Origin: JBEKIK01 sp963838495
Lineage (GTDB): Bacteria > Planctomycetota > Planctomycetia > Pirellulales > Thermoguttaceae
Assembly: GCA_963838495.1 (NCBI GenBank)
Contig: CAWIRC010000002.1
Coordinates: forward strand, 124,001-188,000
Direction of reading: 5' to 3'
DNA: 64,000 nt
Below, piece after piece: positions 26,297 through 36,180 of the stretch. The notes beneath the pieces were generated by a model. That model saw only the letters and a list, made by a program, of their open reading frames with translations. It ran no database searches and was not told the DNA's origin. The translations under genes and the position numbers were made by a program. Positions within the stretch are counted from its first letter, which is position 1, and each line of letters opens with the position of its first letter.

Positions 26297-28073
26297 GTGA
26301 GCCAATTCATCTATTCCAATCCGCCGGCTGCGGAATTCCTCTCGGCCGAAAACGAGGCAAAGGCCTTCTGGCTCATGCGCTGGCGGATCGGCAAGGCCCG
26401 GCTCAGGTATATTTCCCGCCAGGCCCGCTTCCGCGCGACTCTCGTGGTGGGCCTGAGCTTGTTGTTGTGGTGCGGGCTTCTGATCATGTTCATCAACGGC
26501 TTCGCGTTTCTGCACACGGCCATCCCGCATCCCGAAACCCACGACGAAATGGTCCACGGAATTTTCGGAATGTTCTTTGCCGCGCTGATGGTTATGCTCG
26601 CGTTTTCGGCGGGCATTATCATGTTCGGATCGCTGTTTCACTCCCCGGAAACAGCCTTTCTCTTGACCATTCCCGCCCGCACCGAAAGAATTTTCCTCCA
26701 TAAATTCCAGGACGCCGTGCTCCTGAGCAGTTGGGGCTTTATCCTCTTGGGCAGCCCCGTTATCCTCGCCTACGGTTTTATAGCCGCCGCGCCCTGGTAC
26801 TATTACCTGATGATGTTTCCTTTTATCTTCGCCTTTGTGTACATACCGGCGGCGATCGGGGCCATTGTCTGCATGCTCATAATCTATTTCATCCCAGGCA
26901 AGCGCCGCCTGGTGGTGTATGTTGTCGGCGGGCTGATCTTGTCCACCGTGTACTGGTTGGTCTGGACGCTCTTGAAGGGCCCGGAAAGCAGCCTTCTCAC
27001 GCCCAATTGGTTCCAAGAAATCTTGGGACGTCTGCAGTTCACCGAACGCCGCTTATTGCCCAGTTGGTGGTTGAGTACCGGGCTTATCGAAGCCAGTCGC
27101 GACTCGTTGTCCGAAAGCCTCATGTTCCTGGCACTGATGTTTTCCAACGCCTTGTTTTTCCGCCAATTGGCGATGTTTACCGCCGCCCGCGTCTACCGCA
27201 AGGCCTTTAGCTCGCTCTGCGGAAATTCGGCCAAAACCCGCTCCGTGCGCACGGCCTTGATCGACCGCATGCTGCTCGGGTCAACGCGGCTTTTCCCCAT
27301 GCCCATGCGCCTCTTGATGCTCAAGGATCTGCGCCTTTTTCGCCGCGATCCCATGCAGTGGTCCCAATTCTTGATTTTTTTCGGACTCCTGGCCCTCTAC
27401 TTCTTCAACGTCCGCCGCTTCAACTACGACCTGTACTACATCGGATGGGTAAACATGGTCAGTTTTTTGAATCTTTCGGTGGTGGGCCTGCTGATGTCCA
27501 CCTTCACCACTCGTTTCATCTACCCCATGCTCAGCCTGGAAGGGCAACGATTTTGGCTCTTGGGCCTGTTGCCTGGCCCGCCGCGAAACCATACTCTGGA
27601 GCAAATTCCTCTTCGCCGCCGGCACGGCTATCATCCCTTGCTCGGTCTTGATCTTGCTCAGCGACTTAATGCTTGATATTACCCTCCCCGTCATACTCAG
27701 TCATCAACTAACGTGCGCGATCCTCTGCACCGGATTGGCGGGCATTTCCGTGGGTATGGGAGCCCGCCTGCCCAATATCCGCGAAACCTCGCCCTCCCGC
27801 ATCGCCGCCGGTTTCGGCGGAACGCTCTGCCTGGTCATCAGCACCCTTTACATCCTGGCCGTCGTGCTTCTCACCGCCCTGCCCACCCATTTTTTGGTCG
27901 CCGCCGGGAATATTTATGCCAGCCAGGTCGCGCTCGAACACGACGGCTACGTCCTCCACTGGCTGTACCTGTGGATGATAGCCGGCACGCTCGGAAGCAT
28001 CGTCCTCGGTATACTGGCCACGTTTCTGCCGCTGTTCATGGGAATTCGTACTTTCAAACGTATGGAGTTTTAA
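26297..28073 (+). CDS. ABC exporter permease (one frameshift near 27565-27575)
   Basis: About 592 residues after frame correction. GTG start 6 bases after the ATPase stop codon. About a dozen helices and a long cytoplasmic segment (AARVYRKAFSSLCGN) are typical of large single-subunit permeases that work with one ATPase. The frame breaks at GGCCTGTTGCCTGG and continues in the next frame as LARRETILWSKFLFAAG, ending GIRTFKRMEF at 28073. One missing C restores it. It forms an operon with the two upstream genes. Confidence 0.8.
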
Positions 28074-28110
28074 ATAGTCCGGCTGTTGAGTATCGGATAA
28101 ACAATGCCAC

Positions 28111-28140
28111 TAAGCCCACGGGTTGCAACCCGTGGGCTTG
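28111..28140. repeat. GCCCACGGGTTGCAACCCGTGGGC palindrome
   Basis: A perfect palindrome between the ABC operon and glpK; sister of the 8071 palindrome with two base changes that keep the stem paired. It may act as a terminator for the upstream operon. Confidence 0.8.
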
Positions 28141-28173
28141 CTTTGGTTTACCAACAGTTCAATGGCTGCCAAA

Positions 28174-29668
28174 ATGGCTACTAATAAATACATTCTCGCG
28201 TTGGATCAGGGTACTACCTCCAGCCGGGCGATCATTGTCGACCACGCCGGCCGAATCACCGCCGCTGCGCAAGAGGAATTCCCCCAAATCCTCCCCGCTC
28301 CGGGAATAGTCGAGCACGATCCGCAGGCCGTCTGGGCCTCCCAACTCGCCGTCGCACGCAGGGCAATGGCTACGGCCGGGCTTTGCGCCGGCGATTTCGC
28401 CGCCATCGGACTGACCAATCAGCGCGAGACTACGATCCTCTGGGACCGCGAAACCGGTGTGCCCGTGGCCAACGCCGTTGTCTGGCAAAGCCGCGTAAGC
28501 GCAGGCGTGTGCGACCGGCTCAAGGCCGACGGCCTGGAACCGCTCGTCCGCGCCAAAACCGGACTTCTGATCGACGCCTACTTTTCCGCCAGCAAGATCA
28601 AGCACCTTCTCGATACCCGCGAGGGCCTGCGCGATCGTGCCGCCCGCGGCGAAATCCTCTTCGGCACCGTCGACGCCTGGCTCATCTGGCGCTTGACCGG
28701 CGGCAAACGGCACGTCACCGATTACAGCAACGCCTCCCGCACCCTCATATTCAATATCCACACACTCGATTGGGACGACGATCTGCTGGCCGTCTTCGAC
28801 ATTCCCCGTGCGATGCTGCCCGAGGTCTCTCCCTCCTGCGAATTTTTCGGCGAGACTTTGCCCGAGCTCTTTGGCCAACCCATTCCCATCACCGGCGTTG
28901 CCGGCGACCAGCAGGCCGCGGCCTTCGGACAGGCCTGCTTTCAGCCCGGCAGCGTGAAAAATACCTATGGCACAGGTTGCTTCATGCTCATGAACACCGG
29001 CAACAAGCCCGTTCTCTCGCAAAACAACCTCCTTTCCACCATCGGCTGGGCCCTGGGCGGCAAGGTGACTTACTGCCTGGAAGGTTCGATCTTCATCGCC
29101 GGGGCCGTGGTCCAGTGGCTCCGCGACGGATTGGGTATTATAAAAAACTCGGCCGACGTGGTGGAACTTGCCGCTTCGGTGGCGGACACGGGCGGAGTGT
29201 ATTTTGTGCCCGCCTTTGTCGGACTCGGCGCCCGCACTGGGACCCTTACGCCCGGGCGCAATCCTGGGCATCAACCGCGGCACTACCGCCGCGCATATCG
29301 CCCGCGCGGCGATCGAGTCCATGGCCTTTCAGACCTGCGACGTGCTCCACGCTATGCAAAAAGATGCCGGCATCGAACTCTCAGAATTGAAAGTCAACGG
29401 CGGGGCCTCGGTTAACGACCTGCTCATGCAGTTCCAGGCCGATCTTCTGGGCGTACTCGTAAGACGTCCAAAAATTTCCGAAACCACCGCCTTGGGCGCG
29501 GCATATCTGGCTGGGCTGACCGTCGGCTATTGGGCCGATTTGCACGAACTGTCCGCCTCCTGGCGCCTCGATCGGGAATTTCACCCCCAAATGCCGCCCG
29601 AGCGGCGCGAAACTCTTTGCCAACGCTGGCAGGAAGCCGTGCGCAGGTCCTTGAATTGGGCAATTTGA
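28174..29668 (+). CDS. glpK: Glycerol kinase (two frameshifts, near 29232 and 29258)
   Basis: Phosphorylates glycerol to glycerol 3-phosphate. About 498 residues once corrected. N-terminal ALDQGTTSSRA (about 9-19, ATP phosphate loop), LTNQRETT, QDYF-like SRTLIFNIHT, GVAGDQQAA and YGTGCFML are all present. Two single-base losses in C/G runs hide the family motif GAPHWDPYARG; the C-terminal part continues as ILGINRGTTAAHI and VNGGASVNDLLMQ. ATG 28174 fits the family start; ATG 28162 is an alternative and neither has a strong ribosome binding site. glpD follows, so glycerol is converted to dihydroxyacetone phosphate by this pair. Confidence 0.92.
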
Positions 29669-29714
29669 ATATCGTTGATTGGTAGTGATCGTACAGTATA
29701 CGTCGCGTAGAATA

Positions 29715-29794
29715 TCAGAGCCGGGGCGTGTCGCCCCGGGAGTTTTGGGTCGATCTGGATCCCGGCTTTCTGGGCTGACACGGCCCGGCTCTGA
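29715..29794. repeat. 80-base element with 11-base inverted ends between glpK and glpD
   Basis: Starts TCAGAGCCGGG and ends CCCGGCTCTGA, exact inverted copies, with an inner stem CCGGGGCGTGTCGCCCCGG. It looks like a small palindromic or miniature element. Confidence 0.75.
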
Positions 29795-29844
29795 TGATTA
29801 ACTTCACATTTATATGCCTGCTCGATGAAAGTGATTTTTAAACC

Positions 29845-31419
29845 ATGAACGATCGCAATAAAATCATTGAACAATTAACCGCCTCAGAACTCGATGTTAT
29901 CGTCGCCGGCGGGGGCATTGTCGGGGCCGGCGTCGCCCGCGACGCCGCCATGCGCGGCATGCGCGTCGCCCTGGTCGAACAACACGATCTGGCATTTGGC
30001 ACCAGCAGCCGGTCCACCCGCCTCCTGCACGGCGGATTGCGCTACCTTGCCCAAGGCCACGTCGGCCTGGTCTACCAGTCCAGCCAAGAAAAGAAAATCC
30101 TCCACCGCATAGCCCCCCACATCTCCCGGCCCTTGCCGATCGTCTTTCCCACCTATCGGCTCACGCAATGGCCGTTCTGGAAATTGCGGATCGGCGTGAA
30201 AATCTACGACCTGCTTTGCGGCGGCCGGAATCTTGGCCCTTCCTACGGAATGAGCCCCGGCGAAACCCTCGCCCGAATCCCGGGCCTGAATCCCTACGAT
30301 CTCACCGGCTCGGTGCGCTACTTCGATTCCCAAAGCAACGACGCCCGGCTCGTGATCGACACGCTCCGCTCCGCCGCCGCTCATGGGGCGATCGTTTCCA
30401 ATTATCTGCGCCTGGAATCCGCCATTGCCGGCAAAAACCGCTGGCAGTGCCAACTTCACGACACTTTTACAGATCAAACCCATCGGGTTTTCGCCCGCAC
30501 GGTGGTCAATGCCTGCGGCCCTTGGTCGGCCGCGCTGCCCAACAGCAGCGTGCGGTTGCGATTGACAAAAGGCGTTCATCTGGTGATCGACCGCCGGCGT
30601 TTGGACGTGCCCGACGCCGTGATGGTCACCAAGGGCGAGCGCACGCTGTTTGTCATCCCCTGGGGCGAACGGAGCATTTTGGGCAGCACCGACACCGACT
30701 ACGACGGCCCCCTGGACGACGTCCACACCGATCCCGACGACGTTCGATACGTGCTCGAGGTGATAAATCACTATTTTCCGGATGCCAAACTAACCCCGGC
30801 CGACGTCCTCAGCACCTGGGCCGGCCTGCGCCCGCTTGTCGCCTTGGGAAAAAGAGGTTCGCCGTCCGACATTTCCCGCGCACATCAAATCCTCATGCCC
30901 AAGCCCGGCTGGATCGACGTCGCCGGCGGAAAACTCACCACCTACCGCCTCATCGGCGAACAAGTCGTCGATCGAGTAGTAAAACATTTGGGCAAAAAAA
31001 CCCCGCCCTGCCGCACGGCGGAAGAATCGCTTTGCGAAAAGTTTGAAAGTGGTGGCATGGCCACGCTTGCGTGGCCATGTGGCGATCAAGGTGAGCAATC
31101 CAGTCAACAACATGCCCACGACAAGCGTGGGCATGGCACCGAAAGATCAGATCGCGTCGAAAGCGGCGTCCTGCCCCCACCCGTCTGCCGTGAACTCGTC
31201 GAACACTACTGCAATAACGAATGGGCCCTGCATCTCGACGACATTATGATCCGCCGCACCAGTTGGCATTACTATCTCGACAATCCCCTGGAAACCGCTG
31301 GGCAAGTCGCTGCCTGGATGACAGAAATCTCCGCCTGGGACGCCACACGCCAAGACGCCGAACTAACTCGCTACCGCCGCCAAGTCGAAATCGACACCGC
31401 CTGCCGTAGTTCAATGTAG
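29845..31419 (+). CDS. glpD: Glycerol-3-phosphate dehydrogenase, FAD type
   Basis: Oxidises glycerol 3-phosphate to dihydroxyacetone phosphate at the membrane, feeding electrons to quinone. 524 residues; FAD motif VAGGGIVGAGVARDAAMRG near 19-37, then SSRSTRLLHGGLRYL. The catalytic and C-terminal regions (GKLTTYRLIGEQ, then a helical domain) are intact, but between them a roughly 30-residue stretch (from GGMATLAWPC to KRGHGTERSD) comes from a double palindromic repeat at 31052-31139 that is read in frame. It stands 176 bases after glpK, with the inverted-end element between them. Confidence 0.93.
   Translation: MNDRNKIIEQLTASELDVIVAGGGIVGAGVARDAAMRGMRVALVEQHDLAFGTSSRSTRLLHGGLRYLAQGHVGLVYQSSQEKKILHRIAPHISRPLPIVFPTYRLTQWPFWKLRIGVKIYDLLCGGRNLGPSYGMSPGETLARIPGLNPYDLTGSVRYFDSQSNDARLVIDTLRSAAAHGAIVSNYLRLESAIAGKNRWQCQLHDTFTDQTHRVFARTVVNACGPWSAALPNSSVRLRLTKGVHLVIDRRRLDVPDAVMVTKGERTLFVIPWGERSILGSTDTDYDGPLDDVHTDPDDVRYVLEVINHYFPDAKLTPADVLSTWAGLRPLVALGKRGSPSDISRAHQILMPKPGWIDVAGGKLTTYRLIGEQVVDRVVKHLGKKTPPCRTAEESLCEKFESGGMATLAWPCGDQGEQSSQQHAHDKRGHGTERSDRVESGVLPPPVCRELVEHYCNNEWALHLDDIMIRRTSWHYYLDNPLETAGQVAAWMTEISAWDATRQDAELTRYRRQVEIDTACRSSM
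31052..31139. repeat. Double palindrome inserted in frame in glpD
   Basis: GTGGCATGGCCACGCTTGCG...GGCCATG (31052-31079) and the inverted relative of the same unit, CATGCCCACGACAAGCGTGGGCATGG (31111-31136), separated by about 30 bases. Each half is a palindrome and the two halves are inverted copies of a common unit. Confidence 0.85.
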
Positions 31420-31504
31420 CCGGCACACTCCGTGTGCCGCATTTTAATTATTTAGCTTCGGATGAATAAACCCGGGGCCCGCTTGCAATCGTGCGCGAAG
31501 TACA

Positions 31505-33296
31505 TTACTCCGCGTCTTCGCGGACGCTGAATTCCAGCTTCCAGCGCTTATTGGATTGAGCGTTTACGCACCATAGCTCCAAAACGCCCAGTTCGGTCAC
31601 GTGCGATTGAAACCGCACCGGCACGTAGCCTTCCTCAAGCGTCTCATCCGCCGGCAGCACCGTTTCCAGCGAGTCGGTCTCTTGAATGTCTTCCGGCGAC
31701 CATGTCGAAAGCACGTCGCCGGCCTTGTCGTGTCGCCGTGTTGAGGAACTGAAAAAGCGGAACTGCGCCTTTGGCCCACAATCAACCCGATCTCCTCGCC
31801 GGGCACGTCTACCCGACTGCCTTCTTCCATGCCGAACGGCGCCACGCACAATGCCCTTAGCGGCCGGGCGCTCCGGGTACGGCAAGGCCCGCCGTCTCGA
31901 TGCCCACGTAGTACGATCTCGCCGTCCCGCCGCGGATCCGCACCCCGCCCTGCTTTTTGATCCAGCCGTAGTATGCCGCCCCCCGGGCAGCCGCGTGATC
32001 CAAATCGTGCTCGCCCTCCAAGAGTTTTGGCGGACTAGGCTTGGCAAACCAACCGCCCAGCACGTCGAGCAACCGGCCGCGCAGCGCCTCGGCCTTGAAC
32101 ACCCCGCCGTTGAAAAGCACGTGCGTGGGCCGCACCGCTTTGCCCTCGTCGCGGCCCTGCACCTGAAGAAACGCCGCCAGGTGCCGGGTCACGGCCGTAT
32201 CGGATTGGTACGGCAGGCCGATCTCGCGGAATCCCGAAACGCGTTTCTGCTCCGGCCGGTCCGATATCTTGCAGCGCGGGAAAAATCCCTCCAAGAGAAG
32301 TTCGCTCACGGCGGAGCGATCGACTTCCACGCTCACCGCCCCGCCGATTACCTTCCGTCCACGCCCGAGCACGGCAATGCTATGTTTTTCCGGGCCGCCG
32401 GGCGCAAGCAGGATTTCCTTTGCCGCCCGGCACGAATGCCACAGCGCGACCGATTGCCAGGGATCGAGTTTTACGCCTTTTTCGGCGAACAGCCCGGCCG
32501 CGTAATGGGCCAGGGCAAGGTCCATGTTGTCGCCGCCTAAAAGCAGGTGATTTCCCACGGCGATCCGCCGCAAGGCCAATTCGTTTTGCTCCTCGCTCAG
32601 CCCGACCAGCGTCAGATCGGTGGTGCCGCCGCCCACGTCGCAGACCAAGAGCGTATCGCCGACCTTCAGCAGTTTCCGCCAGCGCTCTCCGATGGCGGCC
32701 AGCCAGGCATAAACCGCGGCCTGCGGCTCTTCCAAAAGCACAAGGTCTTGCGGCAACCCGGCCGCCAGCGCCGCCTCGCGCGTCAGGTCCCGGGCGCTGG
32801 CGTCGAACGAGGCCGGCACCGTGAGCACAACATATTGTTCGGCCAGCGGGGCGTCGGGAAATGCATTTTCCCAAGCCGCCGCCAGGTGCTCCAAATATCG
32901 CTGCGAGGCCGCAACCGGCGAGACCTTGGGCACCTCCGCCGGCGCGTTCCAGGGCAGGATCGGCTTGCGCCGATCGACCTGGCTGTAACACAGCCAGGAC
33001 TTGGCCGTGCCCACTGTTCGATCGGGCACCTCGGCCCCTTGGCGCCGCGCGTATTCGCCCACCGCGAAATTGCGTCCGGCCGCCCAAGGCACGTCAAAGG
33101 CCCCGCCTTTGGCCTCGTGCTCCAGGCCCAGATACATAAACGACGGCAGCATCGTCCGCGATTCCACCGTTCCGGCCGCCACAAGCTGCGGCACCCCGAG
33201 CACGTTCACCCTCGGCCGATCCTCTTCCAAGGAACAGTACGCCAGCACGCTATTGGTCGTGCCCAAATCGATGCCGATGCAATATTTCGAAGGCAT
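31505..33296 (-). CDS. Hsp70 family chaperone (DnaK paralogue; two frameshifts near 31858 and 31768)
   Basis: About 597 residues. The ATPase domain is complete: GIDLGTTNS (8-16), LEEPQAAVYAW (188-198), DVGGGTTDLTL (220-230) and later NGGVFKAEAL. The C-terminal part, seen in three frames in succession, gives LCVAPFGMEEGS then KAQFRFFSSSTRRHDKAGD and ends KLEFSVREDAE. It is not the housekeeping DnaK: the substrate domain is short and it sits behind a DUF2760 gene, a known neighbour of this Hsp70 subgroup. It probably works with a dedicated partner on unknown clients. Confidence 0.85.
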
Positions 33297-33334
33297 GGGG
33301 TTAGAGTTGTAATTTTATTTAAGCGAGTAATTTA

Positions 33335-33500
33335 AATAAGAATGACAAAGCTCGAATGACTAATGTCGAAAGAATGTTAAAGCACGAATTCCTAATAATC
33401 TTTGGTCATTTTTCACATTCGGATTTCGTCATTTTTTTGGCATTCGTCATTCGGATTTAGTCATTCTTTTGTCATTCGTCATTAGTCCTTTGTCATTTAC
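33335..33500. repeat. GAATGAC/GTCATTC heptad tract pair
   Basis: GAATGAC-type units on the left (33340-33376) and GTCATTC-type units on the right (33415-33498) make a long inverted pair between the DUF2760 and Hsp70 genes. The right tract runs with a 7-base step through TCATTCG, TCATTAG and TCCTTTG. Confidence 0.75.
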
Positions 33501-34027
33501 TTTATTTCCACCTCCGCCGGGGCGATTACCCGGGCGGAATCCTTGCTCCCGGTCCAGGTGGGCAATTCGCATTTGCTCGCCTCCCAGCCCGGATGGACCA
33601 GGCGCCCGGCAAGCGGCGGTTCGCCGGCCACGTTGCCGGTAAGACGAAACCGTCCGGCGTCGAATCCTGCCGGCACGTCCACCTGCGCGCCTTCCTCCAG
33701 CGATACCGCCGGCCTAAGGGCGAAAAGCCGCTCGACGACCGCGGCCGAATCACGATGCACGTCCCGGGCAACCGCGCCGATTTGCGCGTCGCTGTACCCG
33801 GCCAGCGACTCCTGCATGAAATCCACAAACCTCGCCTCGCGCTGGAGCGTGGCCAGCAGCGTGATCGCCTCGCTCCTCAGTGGCGCCTTGGGTGCCTGCG
33901 CCTGTTTAGGCGGCGCCGCTCCGGCGGCCACTTTTGTTTTGCCCAACAATTGCTCCACGCCCTCGGCAATCGCCTTTTTAAACAACACCAGGAAAAAAAC
34001 GCGGAATGCTAAAATAATGCGGTGCAT
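33497..34027 (-). CDS. DUF2760 family protein, Hsp70 partner
   Basis: 176 residues: an N-terminal membrane-like segment (ILAFRVFFLVLFKKA), a Pro/Ala/Gln linker and a DUF2760 domain (about 50-176) with the typical LLATLQREARFVDFMQE and LVHPGWEA. It lies directly upstream of the Hsp70 paralogue on the same strand, separated by a 200-base repeat-rich gap. The family regularly accompanies this Hsp70; function unknown. Confidence 0.85.
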   Translation of the reverse strand: MHRIILAFRVFFLVLFKKAIAEGVEQLLGKTKVAAGAAPPKQAQAPKAPLRSEAITLLATLQREARFVDFMQESLAGYSDAQIGAVARDVHRDSAAVVERLFALRPAVSLEEGAQVDVPAGFDAGRFRLTGNVAGEPPLAGRLVHPGWEASKCELPTWTGSKDSARVIAPAEVEIK

Positions 34028-34030
34028 AAT

Positions 34031-34242
34031 GGGGTTCGGGGTTCAGGGTTCAGGGTTCAGGGTTCAGAACCAATTTTAAATGGATTGTATCGCCTAAAAT
34101 GCCCTCACCCTAGCCCTCTCCCGGAGGGAGAGGGGACTTTTTAACGAATCCCGGAGGAAAAGGAGATTTCTAAAGACGAACCCTGAACCATAAATTATTT
34201 AACCCCAAATTCTGAACCCTGAACCCCGAACCCTGAATCCTA
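34031..34242. repeat. Inverted GGGTTCA tracts around a REP-like palindrome
   Basis: GGGTTCA units run from 34031 to 34070; the inverted TGAACCC units run from about 34177 to 34242. Between them lies REP-like copy 6. The tracts have an exact 7-base step. The element fills the gap between the DUF2760 gene and the proline-rich protein gene. Confidence 0.85.
34102..34136 (-). repeat. REP-like palindrome, copy 6
   Basis: CCCTCACCCTAGCCCTCTCC-CGGA-GGGAGAGGGGA: opposite orientation to the other copies on the plus strand. Intergenic. Confidence 0.85.
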
Positions 34243-34944
34243 TTACCACCGATCAATGGGTCGTTGCAGAATTTCATTAAGCACTATCGCCTGGCGCAGA
34301 TCATCGATATTGTTCAGCATGGCGGCCAATCCGGCCCCGGCGGCGGGCAGGGCAGGGGATTCGTCCTGGAAATAACCGGTCAACTGGGGTCTGGGCGGGG
34401 CGGCGGTTTCGCCCCCTTGGGCGGCCAGTTTGCTGATCCCGTGCCCAAACACCTGTTTCAGATGCTGCTCGATTTTCTCGTCGGCCGCCGCCACATCTCC
34501 GCCAAGTTTTGCCGCCCGCTGGTCAAACTGTTTTTCGTCGAGATACTTTTTGACGTGTTCGCTGACTTCTCCGCCCACGGGCCGCTGGCGCACCACCTCG
34601 GCTTCGACCGGCTCCGAGCGTTGAGAGAGCGGGACCATGGGTTGCGAAATCCGCCGGGCTTGTTCGCCGGTTGCCGCTTGCCCTTGTTTTTGCATGGCCG
34701 CGCGGCGGAGAAACTCGTCGATCTCTTCCTTGACCGTCTTGGGCCGAGGCGCCTGCGGCTGCTGCGCCTGCCGCGGTTGCTGGGGAGGCAGAACAGGGGG
34801 CCGCATCGGGCCGGGCGGACGCTGCGGCACACGCATGCTCGACATCAATTTCCCGATCATTATGACCACAAATATCACAATGACTACCAGGATTCTGATG
34901 ACTTCGGCTACGTCAACTGCCGCTAATAGAAACGGTGCGTTCAT
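34243..34944 (-). CDS. Membrane-anchored Pro/Gln-rich protein of the FloA/NfeD cluster
   Basis: 233 residues: one N-terminal helix (about 10-35), a Pro/Gln-rich linker (RPPGPMRPPVLPPQQPRQ), a conserved-looking helix (KTVKEEIDEFLRRAA) and a C-terminal DDLRQAIVLNEILQRP. The start ATG overlaps the floA stop by 4 bases, so translation is probably coupled. I know similar proteins only from planctomycetes, next to FloA; function unknown, presumably part of the same membrane microdomain system. Confidence 0.7.
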   Translation of the reverse strand: MNAPFLLAAVDVAEVIRILVVIVIFVVIMIGKLMSSMRVPQRPPGPMRPPVLPPQQPRQAQQPQAPRPKTVKEEIDEFLRRAAMQKQGQAATGEQARRISQPMVPLSQRSEPVEAEVVRQRPVGGEVSEHVKKYLDEKQFDQRAAKLGGDVAAADEKIEQHLKQVFGHGISKLAAQGGETAAPPRPQLTGYFQDESPALPAAGAGLAAMLNNIDDLRQAIVLNEILQRPIDRW

Positions 34945-36008
34945 GCCGCGGTACCTGTTTTCACCACCGTGCCGATCCCCGCCTTGGCGATTGCCGCCCG
35001 CATGTCGGTATCGGCCTGGATGTTGCGGAGTTTGTAAAATTCCATCAGTCCCAATTGGCGGTTGCGGAAGGCGTCGGCTATGGCCTTGGGCACTTCGGCC
35101 TCGGCCTCCACCAGCTTGGAGCGGTTCTCCTCGATCTGCGCGATCATCTCCTGTTCCTCGGCAACTGCCATGGCCCGGCGACCTTCGGCGTTTGCCCGGG
35201 CCACGCGCATGTCGGCCTCGGCCTGGTCGGCCTGCAATCGTGCGCCGATGTTTTCGCCCACCATTATGTCGGCTATATCGATGGACACAATTTCAAAAGC
35301 GGTTTGCGAATCCAGCCGGCGGGCGAGCACGGTTTTGGAAATCCGATCGGGCGAGGCCAGCACCTCGGAATGGGTTTTCGCCGTGCCGATCGCGCTGACA
35401 ATCCCCTCGCCCACCCGGGCCACTATGGTCTCCTCCGTGGCTCCGCCGATCAACTGCCGCAAATTCGCCCGCACTGTCACCCGGGCCTTCACCTTTAATT
35501 GTATGCCGTTTTGGGCCACGCCGTCGAGCGATTCCTTGCCCAGTCCCCGGCTGGGGCAGTCGATCACCTTGGGGTTGACGCTGGTTTGCACGGCTTCCAA
35601 GATGTTTCGGCCGGCCAAATCAATGGCTGTTGCCAATTTGTAATCCAGGTCTAATTTGGCTTTATTGGCGGCGATCAAGGAGCGGATTACCAGGGGGACA
35701 TTGCCTCCGGCGAGATAATGGCCCTCCAAGGCTTTGGATGTGACCCCCTGGTTCTCGCCGATGCCGGCCTGCACCGCCATGATCTTGCTCCGCACTATCA
35801 CATCCGGATTTACCTTGCGAAAGGTCATGCCTAAAAGATCCCAAATGCCGATGCCCGCGCCCGTCATCCAGGATTGAATCCACCAGCGAAAAAAACGAGA
35901 AAAAATAAATAGAACGAACAACAGAAATATAATGATGCCGATAATGGCAATGATGCCGATTATTTGCCAGACGTTCGGGTTAAATTCCTGCTGGGCGAAA
36001 AGGTACAT
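34941..36008 (-). CDS. floA: Flotillin-like protein FloA
   Basis: 355 residues. An N-terminal hairpin membrane segment (about 15-38), then a flotillin/SPFH-like domain with GNVPLVIRSLIAANKA and RGLGKESLDGVAQNG, and an Ala/Glu-rich coiled coil (QADQAEADMRVARANAEGRR). Scaffolds membrane microdomains. AAGGAG stands before ATG 36008. Upstream on the strand are two NfeD genes, downstream the Pro/Gln-rich protein, as expected for the NfeD-FloA pairing known in bacteria. Confidence 0.95.
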   Translation of the reverse strand: MYLFAQQEFNPNVWQIIGIIAIIGIIIFLLFVLFIFSRFFRWWIQSWMTGAGIGIWDLLGMTFRKVNPDVIVRSKIMAVQAGIGENQGVTSKALEGHYLAGGNVPLVIRSLIAANKAKLDLDYKLATAIDLAGRNILEAVQTSVNPKVIDCPSRGLGKESLDGVAQNGIQLKVKARVTVRANLRQLIGGATEETIVARVGEGIVSAIGTAKTHSEVLASPDRISKTVLARRLDSQTAFEIVSIDIADIMVGENIGARLQADQAEADMRVARANAEGRRAMAVAEEQEMIAQIEENRSKLVEAEAEVPKAIADAFRNRQLGLMEFYKLRNIQADTDMRAAIAKAGIGTVVKTGTAA

Positions 36009-36024
36009 GCCGTGCTCCTTTTAT

Positions 36025-36121
36025 TTAATGGCAGTGGGTAATGGTCTGACGGATTAAAACACCGCTTGCGGTTTCGCAGGCATATGCCCACGTGACCGAA
36101 CATTACCCAATGCCACTGTTT
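36025..36121. repeat. Inverted pair around CGCTTGCGGTTTCGC
   Basis: CAGTGGGTAATGG (36031-36043) and its inverted relative CATTACCCAATGCCACTG (36102-36119) bracket ACCGCTTGCGGTTTCGCAGG. Same plan as the other bracketed elements; it lies between floA and the short NfeD gene. Confidence 0.6.
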
Positions 36122-36180
36122 CTACCCGATATGGAAAAACTGTCAAGTCGGGCAATCTACGAATGTAGAACTGCCCCTTT

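Noticed and set aside
28123..28173. Start of glpK at an upstream TTG within the palindrome
   Set aside because: The added residues derive from the repeat and are absent from glycerol kinases.
27560..29270. Programmed ribosomal frameshifting in the ABC permease and glpK
   Set aside because: No shared slippery heptamer or following structure was seen, and similar breaks occur in many unrelated genes; sequence error is simpler.
34264..35498. Plus-strand frames opposite the FloA cluster
   Set aside because: High GC at third positions opens the antisense frames; the minus-strand proteins are recognisable families.
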